Program-made: the position numbers and the translations under genes
Notes under the pieces: model-generated
Database searches by the model: none
The model's input: only the letters and a program-made list of their open reading frames with translations
What the model was told of the DNA's origin: nothing
From: Bacteroidota bacterium
Lineage (GTDB): Bacteria; Bacteroidota; Ignavibacteria; Palsa-1295
NCBI GenBank assembly: GCA_021324685.1
Contig: JAJPIQ010000054.1
Span: 1-63,391, forward strand
Reading direction: 5' to 3'
DNA: 63,391 nt
Part shown: positions 1 to 7,556 of the stretch, piece after piece
How positions within the stretch are numbered: position 1 is the first letter of the stretch
Layout of the letters: every line of letters starts with the position of its first letter

Positions 1-728
1 GTGGCTGAAACCGGGGTGGCTTCGGACACCCGCTCTTTCCCTCGATAGGCGTACCAGACGACGAGATAGAGAACGCCGGTGATCCCGATCGTAAAAAAAT
101 TGAGCAGGATGAACAGCACTCGCAAATAGGCCGGCTCGATCTCGATCGCGCTCGAAATCCCGGCGAAGATGCCCGCAATGGATTTGCGCGAGGAGCGTTC
201 GGGAACGAATCGATCGCGCGGTTCCTGCGTCAGTACGACGGTGGACGGTCCCCTCCTGGGAATGATGAAGAAGAGCGCCAGCGTACAATAAAAAACGATC
301 GAAGCAATGCGGCTGAGCGATGTATCGATCCATGTGACGAAGGGGTGCATCAGATAGAACGCGCTACCCTCGGCCCGTGGAAGTTCGAGGACGGCCGCGA
401 AAACGAGCAGGACGATCGCGACGAGGTTCGGCGAAATCGCCGGCCGACGCCGGATGAGGCGCGAAAGAAGAATGTTCCCAAACGTTTCGAACCGCTCGGA
501 TGGAGGTTTATCGGTGTCCGCCGTATATTGCAGCCTCGCGGCAACGCGCTCTTCGTCCGGGATCGAAATAGCGAGCAGGAGGTACAGCAGGGCCACCAGC
601 GGCGATGCAAAAAAACCGGTAATAAAGAGCCATCGAACGACGGAGACCGGAACGCCATAATATTCCGCAAGTCCGAGTGCGACGCCGGAGATCATGCGGC
701 CGGATACAGGCCTGAGGAGGATCAGCAC
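1..728 (-). CDS. tandem PspC-domain membrane protein (3' end beyond window)
   Basis: The reverse frame is open from a GTG at 728 to the window edge, about 242 codons. It contains two PspC-like units. The first begins MISGVALGLAEYYGVP and is followed by hydrophobic helices. The second begins SIAGIFAGISSAIEIEPAYL and is followed by VLFILLNFFTIGITGVLYLV. Two or three further hydrophobic segments lie between them. PspC is an inner-membrane sensor or toxin-antitoxin-like component of envelope stress responses; duplicated PspC domains are seen in Bacteroidota. The GTG start overlaps the end of the upstream cyclo-ligase gene by 7 bases, suggesting translational coupling. An ATG at 695 is the alternative start. 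The true C-terminus is not visible. Confidence 0.75.
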   Translation of the reverse strand, partial: MLILLRPVSGRMISGVALGLAEYYGVPVSVVRWLFITGFFASPLVALLYLLLAISIPDEERVAARLQYTADTDKPPSERFETFGNILLSRLIRRRPAISPNLVAIVLLVFAAVLELPRAEGSAFYLMHPFVTWIDTSLSRIASIVFYCTLALFFIIPRRGPSTVVLTQEPRDRFVPERSSRKSIAGIFAGISSAIEIEPAYLRVLFILLNFFTIGITGVLYLVVWYAYRGKERVSEATPVSA

Positions 729-1324
729 GTTGGGTCGATACGAATAAATTCGCGTTCGGTTATGATAAGGTCCAGCGGTTCGTCGTGTGGTCGTAGGGGA
801 ATATGCTCGGCTTCCTGCACGGCGAATGCAAGACCAATGCGTTCCACCGAATCCGGAAGTTCGCGGAGGAATGCATCGTAAAATCCTTTTCCATATCCAA
901 GCCGTGTGCCGCGCCGGTCGAACGCCACCAGCGGGACGATCACGGCATTGAGCGATTCCAGCGACGCGGGCGTGCGATCGACCGGCTCTTCCAGCCCGAA
1001 ACGCCCTTTCGCAAGATTATCCAGGCCCTGAATTTCGGTATGGACCAGGACCTCAGCTCCTTGTTCCACAACGGGAACGACGACGCGCCAGCGATGTACT
1101 TCGAGCGCCGCCGTAATAAACGCGCGCGTTTCGACCTCCGAACGGAAACTGATGTAACAGTGAATGAAGGTGGCCCCGCGTTCAGCAAGATGGCGTTCGA
1201 GCCGCTGGATGATTTCCATGCTCGATGCATGCCGCAGCTCCGCCGGTAGTTCTTCGCGAAGCGCGATCTGCGAGCGGCGCAGCGCCTCGCGGATTTCGAG
1301 CAGGTCCTCCTCTATTCGTTGCAT
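722..1324 (-). CDS. 5-formyltetrahydrofolate cyclo-ligase
   Basis: This is a 200-residue protein of the usual length for the MTHFS/YgfA family, which converts 5-formyl-THF to 5,10-methenyl-THF using ATP in the cytoplasm. The family signature GYGKGFYDAFL is at residues 143-153, and the typical ending IPLRPHDEPLDLIITE follows at about 175-190. The N-terminal helix rich in Glu and Arg is also usual for the family. The downstream PspC gene overlaps its stop codon by 7 bases, so the two are probably cotranscribed. The family call is secure; the physiological link to PspC is unknown. Confidence 0.9.
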   Translation of the reverse strand: MQRIEEDLLEIREALRRSQIALREELPAELRHASSMEIIQRLERHLAERGATFIHCYISFRSEVETRAFITAALEVHRWRVVVPVVEQGAEVLVHTEIQGLDNLAKGRFGLEEPVDRTPASLESLNAVIVPLVAFDRRGTRLGYGKGFYDAFLRELPDSVERIGLAFAVQEAEHIPLRPHDEPLDLIITEREFIRIDPTC

Positions 1325-1363
1325 ACTATGGTCCCGCCGCGGTAAAAACGCGAAGGATATTAC

Positions 1364-3436
1364 TTAACGAATTTTGAGCACCTGAAGTGCTTCCGGAATT
1401 CCTCGGGAAGGGGCGAGACGAATCGTGAACATTCCCGACCCGCTCGCGAGCAGCGGGAGCGAAAATCGGTTCATCCCCTTTTCGATCAAAAACGATCCGC
1501 TCGATTGGACACCGCCGAGTGTATTCGAAACCGAATATTCGACGACATCGCGATCACTTCCTTCTATGAGCAGTTGGGCGTCATCGTTTATAGCGGGATT
1601 GCTCAGAACGCGGGCGCCCAGGATGATCGGCTTCGAAGAAAGCGCCTCGCGTAATTGTGCCGATCCACATGCCACGGCATTGTTAACATTCATAGAGTCA
1701 GAAACCCACTCGATGCAGCCCGCGCGTTCCGGCGATTCGACCGAAACATGGACCCACGCCGAATCTGATGTCGAAAGATATTTATCGACGCTCAACACGA
1801 GCAGTGAACTATCGCTGCTCGCCGGACCGCCACTCGGAGAAACAATCGTGACCGTATATCCTCCGGTTTCCGGTACGATAGAGACGATCGAATCGCCCGC
1901 AAGACCGGGTGCAAGCGAGATCGATGCCGGATCGACCGTTGCGAAGTCCGTATTGCTGACCGTAATGTGGGCCACGATCGTGTCGAGCTCGAATGCCTGG
2001 ACCGGCGCGCTCGTCATAATTTTAAACGTGCCTCGAGCGGAGTCCTGCTCGACCGAAACGACATTCGCCGATACGCTCGCCGGAAAGGAATGTAAAAACA
2101 CGGTATCCACGATCATGCTCTGACGGCCCCCCAGCACCGCAAGCAGCAGGGTATCGCTGCTCGCCCGGTCGGGATCGAAATGAACGATATACGATCGCGC
2201 ACGTCCGGAACGAATGGTGTCAGGGAACGAACGATCGGCCAGGAGAGCGATATTGGAATCGGTGAACTGCAGACCGGTGACGAGAACATCGGGGCCGCCT
2301 GTATTCGAGACCAGGATGGTATCGCTCGAAAGTGCGTTCGGCATAGCACACGAAAACTCGATATTTTGCGCCGTCCCGACCGAAAGCGGCACCGGGATCA
2401 CCGATACCGTAAGCTGGTCCTGACGGTAATTCGGCGAAGCTGACTGCGAGACCACATTCAACGTGGAGACATGGGAGGTCGTAAGGCCGGGATTCGCGCG
2501 AATGGTGATGGGCATTGTGGCTCCTGCCCGAATGACGAACGGCAATGGTTGTGGACCTACGATCGTGAAGTCATCGTCCGACGGATCGAGGCTGAGGTCC
2601 TCGACGACAAGATCGAGGCTCGAAGAATCGACGAGCAAGATCGTCGTGTCTCGCACTTCGCCGGCGTACATCGTTCCAAAGTCGACAGGAATGGGAGCCA
2701 CGCCAAATAATCCGAGGGCCACATTCCCCAGCAGGTCGCACGAGGGGGTGTTCAGCGTCGCGCCGATGGCAAGGAGCTGGGCGTCTTTGGCTCCCAGCAA
2801 TTGGAGGCCACGGAACGAAACATCGACCGCGATCGAATCGCCCGGCGCCAGGCGGAACGGAGTGGCGACACCGCTCACCGTCTGGGCTTCGAACGACGTA
2901 TCGCTCGCGACCATTTCCAGTCCGGCGACGATGGCCGTATCGGGCCCGTTCGAATAGAGTTCCACCGTGGTATCGAGCATCCCGCCGGGAGCAAGCGTCC
3001 CAAAGTCGATCGAAGAAAGCGACCACGACAGGTTCGTCCCCTCCCCACCCATGCCGGTCACGGGGATGGTGACCGTTCCATCGCTGGTCTCTACGATAAG
3101 TTCCGAGGAACGAATCCCAATCGATTTCGGACTGAATTGCAGGATGATCTGGGTATGGATCGGCGCACTGGCCGAGACCACGAGTGGAGTGCTCGGCGCC
3201 AGGATACTGAAATCCCCGGCATCGGGAGCGCCGAAACTGAATTGGTCGATCTCGATATCGACGTTCGAGGTATCCCAGACGTTCAGGACGAGGTCTTTCG
3301 AAGCCCCCGGCACGACCATGCCGAAGTCGAGGCTCGTCGAATCGAAGGCAAGCCGAACGTTCCCCCGCGCGCTCGGCACACCGAGGGCGCTCAGGGCACA
3401 CACAACCGATAACAACAGGAACGTCCGTTTATTCAT
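1364..3436 (-). CDS. secreted choice-of-anchor-D protein with T9SS-like C-terminus
   Basis: This 690-residue protein has a signal peptide (residues 1-25, hydrophobic core FLLLSVVCALSALGV). Ig-like repeats follow, each opening with a similar phrase: LDFGMVVPGASKDLVLNV near 37, IDFGTLAPGGMLDTTVEL near 143 and VDFGTMYAGEVRDTTILL near 253. These match the choice-of-anchor D / HYDIN-ASH type of beta-sandwich. A different, cohesin-like stretch follows at about 460-580. The last ~85 residues begin VLSNPAINDDAQLLIEG and have the layout of a type IX secretion sorting domain. It is probably a cell-surface or secreted structural protein. The specific ligand cannot be read from the sequence. Confidence 0.8.
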   Translation of the reverse strand: MNKRTFLLLSVVCALSALGVPSARGNVRLAFDSTSLDFGMVVPGASKDLVLNVWDTSNVDIEIDQFSFGAPDAGDFSILAPSTPLVVSASAPIHTQIILQFSPKSIGIRSSELIVETSDGTVTIPVTGMGGEGTNLSWSLSSIDFGTLAPGGMLDTTVELYSNGPDTAIVAGLEMVASDTSFEAQTVSGVATPFRLAPGDSIAVDVSFRGLQLLGAKDAQLLAIGATLNTPSCDLLGNVALGLFGVAPIPVDFGTMYAGEVRDTTILLVDSSSLDLVVEDLSLDPSDDDFTIVGPQPLPFVIRAGATMPITIRANPGLTTSHVSTLNVVSQSASPNYRQDQLTVSVIPVPLSVGTAQNIEFSCAMPNALSSDTILVSNTGGPDVLVTGLQFTDSNIALLADRSFPDTIRSGRARSYIVHFDPDRASSDTLLLAVLGGRQSMIVDTVFLHSFPASVSANVVSVEQDSARGTFKIMTSAPVQAFELDTIVAHITVSNTDFATVDPASISLAPGLAGDSIVSIVPETGGYTVTIVSPSGGPASSDSSLLVLSVDKYLSTSDSAWVHVSVESPERAGCIEWVSDSMNVNNAVACGSAQLREALSSKPIILGARVLSNPAINDDAQLLIEGSDRDVVEYSVSNTLGGVQSSGSFLIEKGMNRFSLPLLASGSGMFTIRLAPSRGIPEALQVLKIR

Positions 3437-3534
3437 AAAAGACTACCCTACATAGACACCGGAAGGGGTCAGAACGTCACACAAAATTGTCGTATCGGTC
3501 AAATCTTTTCGGCCTGCTGGTGTTATTAGCTAAC

Positions 3535-4272
3535 ATGAAAATTCCTGTTCTGTGCCTTGTGATCGCGGCAGTATGCATAGGTCTTTCGCTCGACTCCTGC
3601 ACCAAAACCGTCGTCGAGACGAAAATCGTTACCGATACTCTTCGAGATACGACGCAGGGAATGGCGCTCGTTCGGTTCGTTTCGCTCTTTCCGGACACGA
3701 TTGCGGGCCCATTGTATTTGTCGGCCACTCCGGACCGCAATTCCTCACTCTTTACAACGGTGAGTACGTCGTGCGGAAACCAGTATATTCCGATCCGGCC
3801 CGATACCTCGCTTAAATGCTACGTGACGAACTCCAGTAATACCGGATTTCTCGATTCGGTAACGATCCCGCCGTTGGGACAGACGCTGAACACGTATGCC
3901 CTCTTTTTTAACAGCGGGCTGCGATATCGAAGAACGATCGACTCCGCGAAGTTAACGCCGCCGCCGCCCGGATATGCCTACGTTCGCCTGATCAATGGGA
4001 ATCAAAGCATTGGCGACTCGCAACTCGATACCAGCGCAACCATTGAAGGCTCGCTGTTTATCAGTCCGGTCGGTTTCAGCGAAGCAAGCGCTTATGTGCT
4101 GGTGAAGGCCGGAAGACCCTACACGGTGATCCTTCGCGAACAGGATAATTCCGAAGTCCTTAACACCACGCCCCAGACCTTTACGGACGGTGCATATTAC
4201 ACCGCCCAGGCAACCGGGTATCTCGATTCGAACGGCATGACACATTTTCATCTCGCGATCAACGAAGAATAA
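3535..4272 (+). CDS. DUF4397-like lipoprotein
   Basis: Starting at the ATG at 3535 gives about 245 residues with a clear lipoprotein-type leader, MKIPVLCLVIAAVCIGLSLDSC. The residues before the cysteine (LDS) are an imperfect lipobox. An upstream ATG at 3487 would add 16 residues and weaken the leader, so it was not chosen. The body has segments such as ALVRFVSLFPDT and GYAYVRLINGNQ that resemble the duplicated beta-rich DUF4397 fold of Bacteroidota surface lipoproteins. It is likely in the outer membrane or periplasm. It precedes the LolC/E-like permease by about 40 bases, so the two may be cotranscribed. The family call is moderate; the function is unknown. Confidence 0.7.
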   Translation: MKIPVLCLVIAAVCIGLSLDSCTKTVVETKIVTDTLRDTTQGMALVRFVSLFPDTIAGPLYLSATPDRNSSLFTTVSTSCGNQYIPIRPDTSLKCYVTNSSNTGFLDSVTIPPLGQTLNTYALFFNSGLRYRRTIDSAKLTPPPPGYAYVRLINGNQSIGDSQLDTSATIEGSLFISPVGFSEASAYVLVKAGRPYTVILREQDNSEVLNTTPQTFTDGAYYTAQATGYLDSNGMTHFHLAINEE

Positions 4273-4297
4273 AATCGCGATCAACGAAAAATAAAAC
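4254..4297 (+). repeat. 22-bp tandem duplication across a stop codon
   Basis: Two adjacent 22-base units (4254-4275 and 4276-4297) differ at two positions. The first unit contains the last codons and TAA of the lipoprotein gene. The second lies in the spacer before the LolC/E-like gene. The period is not a multiple of three, so it is not a protein repeat. Confidence 0.85.
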
Positions 4298-4301
4298 TCT
4301 G

Positions 4302-4306
4302 TAAGG
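4302..4306 (+). promoter_or_regulatory. Shine-Dalgarno-like TAAGG before a putative AUC start
   Basis: TAAGG at 4302-4306 lies seven bases upstream of ATC at 4314. The same TAA is also the last in-frame stop before the permease gene, so translation of its conserved N-terminus must begin downstream of this point. Confidence 0.5.
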
Positions 4307-4313
4307 TTCCACC

Positions 4314-5573
4314 ATCGGTATCTCTCGATTCATAGCGACCCGGTACCTCCTTTCAAGCCGAAGCGAACGCGAGACAGCGGACCACGGCTCGGAGCGGCGA
4401 TTTATTTCCGGAATCATGATGATCGCGGCCGGCGGCATCATGCTGGGAACCGCTGCGCTCGTCATCACGCTGGCCATTCTGAGCGGATTCGAAAAGACGC
4501 TGACGGGAAACGTGCTCGGCTTTACGTCGAATGTCGAAATCTCCTCCTATGGCAACCACCCGCTCCCCGATTTTCCGGGCACCAGCCGGTACCTGTTGCG
4601 CAAAGTTCCTGAGATCGTTCAAATGACTCCGTTCGTCGAGCGGGAGGCCATCCTTCGTTCGCCGCGCGGGGTCGCAGGCGTTGTGATCCGCGGGATCCCG
4701 CCGAAGGACGCGTCCGTCCTGGCCATGAAAAAGATCGTGAGCGGGCATTCGCTCGCTTCCGCCACACTCGACTCGATCGACCCAATCGTTCTCAGCAGCG
4801 GTTTAGCGAAACAACTTTCCACGACGCCCGGAAAGATCATTGCGGCCATCCGTTTTAATGAGCGGCTCCGCTCGCGGGAAGATATCCTCGCAAACCTGCA
4901 CCGCTTTCGGGTCGTGGGAACCTATGCCACGGGGATGTCGCAGTACGACGATATGCTCGCCTACACCACGCTCCCGGCCGCGCAGGCCTTCAATGGGTTT
5001 AGTCTCACTCAGGTAAGTGGATATGATATTCGAACTCCCACACTGGAATCCTCCACCCCTGTTGCGGCGAAGATCAATCGCATCCTGCGATATCCATACG
5101 TCGCAAGGAGTGTCTATGAAGTATATCCGACGATCTTTGCCTGGATCGACCTGCAAAAAAAGCCGATACCCATTATCCTTGGGCTGATCGTCCTTGTGGC
5201 GGCCTTTAACATCGTTTCGACCCTGCTGCTGATGGTCATCGAGAAAACACGATCGATCGGGATCTTAAAGTCGCTCGGGGCGAGCCGGGGTGGGATCGCG
5301 CGAATCTTTATTACGCAGGGCATGACGATCGCGGTGGTGGGAACGCTCTTAGGCGACCTCCTCGGCTTTATTCTCTGCACACTGGAATCCCAATTCCATT
5401 TCTTTAAGCTGCGTTCGGACATTTATTTCATGACCTCGGTCCCGGTTTCGATCGAATGGCAGCATTATGTGATCGTTTCGGGGATCGCACTGGTACTGGC
5501 GCTCAGCGCAACGCTGATCCCCGCTCGGATTGCCGCGAAAATGCAGCCGTTGCATGCGCTTAGTTTTGCATGA
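4314..5573 (+). CDS. LolC/LolE (FtsX-type) ABC transporter permease, putative AUC start
   Basis: The protein has the LolC/E layout: a short cytoplasmic N-terminus, TM1 (about 35-58), a periplasmic MacB-like domain of about 210 residues, then three TMs in the FtsX domain (about 280-305, 328-350, 380-405). In Gram-negatives LolCDE extracts lipoproteins from the inner membrane. The first ATG is at 4416, but the family-typical sequence SRFIATRYLL lies upstream in the same frame. Between the in-frame stop at 4302 and 4416 there is no ATG, GTG, TTG or CTG. ATC at 4314 has a suitably spaced TAAGG, giving 419 residues. The 3' end overlaps the Nudix gene by 4 bases. The ATPase partner LolD is not in the window. 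Confidence 0.8.
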   Translation: MGISRFIATRYLLSSRSERETADHGSERRFISGIMMIAAGGIMLGTAALVITLAILSGFEKTLTGNVLGFTSNVEISSYGNHPLPDFPGTSRYLLRKVPEIVQMTPFVEREAILRSPRGVAGVVIRGIPPKDASVLAMKKIVSGHSLASATLDSIDPIVLSSGLAKQLSTTPGKIIAAIRFNERLRSREDILANLHRFRVVGTYATGMSQYDDMLAYTTLPAAQAFNGFSLTQVSGYDIRTPTLESSTPVAAKINRILRYPYVARSVYEVYPTIFAWIDLQKKPIPIILGLIVLVAAFNIVSTLLLMVIEKTRSIGILKSLGASRGGIARIFITQGMTIAVVGTLLGDLLGFILCTLESQFHFFKLRSDIYFMTSVPVSIEWQHYVIVSGIALVLALSATLIPARIAAKMQPLHALSFA

Positions 5574-5971
5574 GGCCGATCGCCGTCGCCGTAGGACTGC
5601 TCCTCGAGCATGGCTGTGTACTGATGGGCGAGCGGCGCGCAGAAAAGATCTATCCGCTCCATTGGGAATTTCCTGGCGGCAAGTTAGAGCCCGGTGAAAC
5701 GCGCGCACAAGCTCTTCGGCGGGAACTGAAGGAAGAACTGGGCATCGAGATCCTGCAGGCCGAGGAATGGTTCTCAGAAACGGCCACCTATTCGAACGGC
5801 GTCACCTACGATATTGCCTATTTTCTCGTGCGATCGTGGGACGGCGCACTCGAGAACCGGGAGTTCGAACGCGTGCGATGGGTCTCACAACAGGAACTTC
5901 CCACGCTCCTGCACTTGTCCGGCAACAAACGCATTCTCGATCGTTTGCTCAGCGAAGGAATTCCTCAATGA
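5570..5971 (+). CDS. mutT: MutT-like Nudix hydrolase (8-oxo-dGTP diphosphatase candidate)
   Basis: This 133-residue protein has a complete Nudix box: G37, E43, R51, E52, E55 and E56 in GKLEPGETRAQALRREL-KEELG. The preceding HWEFPGGK is typical of MutT, which hydrolyses 8-oxo-dGTP to the monophosphate and keeps oxidised guanine out of DNA. The length matches E. coli MutT (about 130). It starts in an ATGA overlap with the permease stop and ends in an ATGA overlap with the MutY-like gene. Its position next to two further oxidised-base repair genes supports the MutT role over other Nudix specificities, but the substrate is inferred. Confidence 0.85.
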   Translation: MRPIAVAVGLLLEHGCVLMGERRAEKIYPLHWEFPGGKLEPGETRAQALRRELKEELGIEILQAEEWFSETATYSNGVTYDIAYFLVRSWDGALENREFERVRWVSQQELPTLLHLSGNKRILDRLLSEGIPQ

Positions 5972-6936
5972 TCCACGCCGCGACACAAAAACGGTTTGCG
6001 CGGGTCGTTGCGCTCCTACTCGAATGGCATCGGAAGAACCGGCGGAGCTTTATCTGGCGAGGTCTAAAGCGAACTCCTTACGTCGTGCTCGTAAGCGAGT
6101 TCATGCTCCAGCAAACCGGGACGACGCAGGTCGAGAACCATCTTCCGAAATTCTTAAAAACATTTCCGACCGTTAAACGGCTTGCCGAAGCGCCCCGGGG
6201 CGAGGTCATCGCGGCCTGGCAGGGACTTGGCTATAATCGTCGCGCCATTCATCTTCATCGCGCCGCTCAGGCCATCGCCCATCGAGGGAGGTTCCCAAAG
6301 ACCGCCCAGGATTTACAGGCGTTGCCGGGGATCGGGCGTTATACCGCGAGTGCCGTGCTGGCCTTTGCGCACAATGCGGATACGGCGGTCGTCGATGTCA
6401 ATATCGAACGGGTACTCTCGCGTATATGGAAACGAATGCCGGACGTTTCTGCAACGCTTCCGATCCGCGCGATCTACGATCTCGATGCCGCGATCCTTCC
6501 CGCCGGCCGTTCGAGCATGTGGCATGAAGCACTGATGGACCTTGGCGCGACCATCTGCACAAAGAAAGCCCCGATCTGTGGGGAGTGCCCGGTATCGAAG
6601 CATTGCGCGTCCGCGCATCGAATGGCGCGTCCGCCACGAGAACCTACCCGTTCCGAAAGACGATATTTTGGAGAGCCGCGCCGCATCTGGCGCGGAAGAG
6701 TGCTCCGTGTCATCGCGCAAAACCGCTCCCAGACTAAAAACCGCTCCCAGACTAAAAACCGCTCCCAGACCAAAAACCGCTCTCAGACAAAGATCGAAAT
6801 TGCAAACGAACTTCAAAATCAATTTGGAAAAGGCGGCGCTGAATTCAGGGACTTTCTGGACGCGATATTGAGATTATTACTCGAGGAGGGATTCATCGAG
6901 TCCGGGAAAGGAGGTTTTTCCCTTGCCGAGCAATAA
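5968..6936 (+). CDS. mutY: MutY-like A/G-specific adenine DNA glycosylase, short C-terminus
   Basis: The product has 322 residues in the HhH-GPD superfamily. It has the catalytic Glu in SEFMLQQT (E44), the hairpin ALPGIGRYTASA (118-128), the conserved Asp in VVDVNIERVL (D143) and a 4Fe-4S loop C197-x6-C204-x2-C207-x5-C213. MutY removes adenine paired with 8-oxoguanine. Deviations: the usual LQQTQ is LQQTG, GLGYY is GLGYN, and the Nudix-like C-terminal domain that reads 8-oxoG is absent. In its place are an Arg-rich segment, four 6-residue repeats and a short helical tail. The start at 5968 overlaps the Nudix stop by 4 bases. The exact substrate (OG:A or mismatch T/U, as in Mig) is therefore open. 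Confidence 0.85.
   Translation: MIHAATQKRFARVVALLLEWHRKNRRSFIWRGLKRTPYVVLVSEFMLQQTGTTQVENHLPKFLKTFPTVKRLAEAPRGEVIAAWQGLGYNRRAIHLHRAAQAIAHRGRFPKTAQDLQALPGIGRYTASAVLAFAHNADTAVVDVNIERVLSRIWKRMPDVSATLPIRAIYDLDAAILPAGRSSMWHEALMDLGATICTKKAPICGECPVSKHCASAHRMARPPREPTRSERRYFGEPRRIWRGRVLRVIAQNRSQTKNRSQTKNRSQTKNRSQTKIEIANELQNQFGKGGAEFRDFLDAILRLLLEEGFIESGKGGFSLAEQ
6721..6792 (+). repeat. 4 x 18-bp in-frame minisatellite inside mutY
   Basis: Four tandem 18-base units (6721-6738, 6739-6756, 6757-6774, 6775-6792) encode NRSQTK four times, residues 252-275. The first two units are identical; the third has one change and the fourth is more diverged. The repeat sits between the glycosylase core and the C-terminal helix, where a linker would lie. 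Confidence 0.95.
6907..6915 (+). promoter_or_regulatory. strong Shine-Dalgarno AAAGGAGGT deciding a TTG start
   Basis: AAAGGAGGT lies inside the end of mutY, seven bases before TTG at 6923. It is a near-perfect anti-16S complement, unusually strong for this window. It explains how the downstream gene is translated from TTG while overlapping mutY by 14 bases. Confidence 0.85.
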
Positions 6937-7555
6937 ATTACCGGAACCGTGGCATTCGGTCCATGAGGAACGAAAAGTGGCTATTCGCGAACGGCTTGGC
7001 GATTTCGCCGACGTTCCACCTTCGGACTATTTTTATGAACTGGCGTTCTGCATTCTCACTCCGCAGTCCAGTGCCGCGAATGCGGACGCGACCGTCCAGG
7101 AACTCATTCGGGACCGATTTTTCGAATTAGGATTCGATCCGACCGCCTATCTGCGCGATCCACGCCACTATATTCGGTTTCATAATACGAAGTCGAAACG
7201 GCTCCTGAGGATCCGTGAACATTTTTCGGAGCTGGTCCCTGTATTAACGAATAACGAGTTGGCATCGGCAGAAAAACGTGAATTCGTACTTCAGGCGGTC
7301 CAGGGCCTGGGAATGAAAGAAGCCTCACATTTTCTGCGCAATATCGGCGTCCGCGGCCTCGCCATTCTGGACCGGCATATTCTAAAACACCTCGTACGGC
7401 TTCGTGTTATTCGCGCGGTCCCCACAAGCCTAACCAAACATCGGTATCTGGAGATCGAACGAAAATGGAAGAAATTCGCGAACGCCATCGGCATTTCGAT
7501 CGATGAACTCGACCTGCTCTTCTGGAGCATGGAGACGGGCGAGATCCGAAAGTAA
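6923..7555 (+). CDS. Ogg2-type 8-oxoguanine N-glycosylase/DNA lyase
   Basis: The 210-residue product has the signature of the archaeal-type Ogg2 family: GLGMKEASHFLRNIG (128-142, catalytic Lys K132) followed by LAILDRHILKHL (147-158, Asp D150). Ogg2 excises 8-oxoguanine opposite cytosine and nicks the strand, the job MutM does in many bacteria. The length is normal for Ogg2 (about 200-210). It begins at TTG with the AAAGGAGGT ribosome site and overlaps mutY by 14 bases. Together with the preceding Nudix and MutY-like genes it completes a GO-type set. It converges with the radical SAM gene, with a single base between the two stop codons. Confidence 0.85.
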   Translation: MPSNKLPEPWHSVHEERKVAIRERLGDFADVPPSDYFYELAFCILTPQSSAANADATVQELIRDRFFELGFDPTAYLRDPRHYIRFHNTKSKRLLRIREHFSELVPVLTNNELASAEKREFVLQAVQGLGMKEASHFLRNIGVRGLAILDRHILKHLVRLRVIRAVPTSLTKHRYLEIERKWKKFANAIGISIDELDLLFWSMETGEIRK

Positions 7556-7556
7556 G

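Noticed and set aside
5767-5967. N-terminal extension of the MutY-like protein back to 5767
   Set aside because: It overlaps the Nudix gene in another frame and has no homology-like content; the ATGA overlap at 5968 is the natural start.
6721-6792. CRISPR-like array
   Set aside because: The 18-base units are contiguous without spacers and encode a peptide repeat in frame with mutY. No cas gene was seen in the window.
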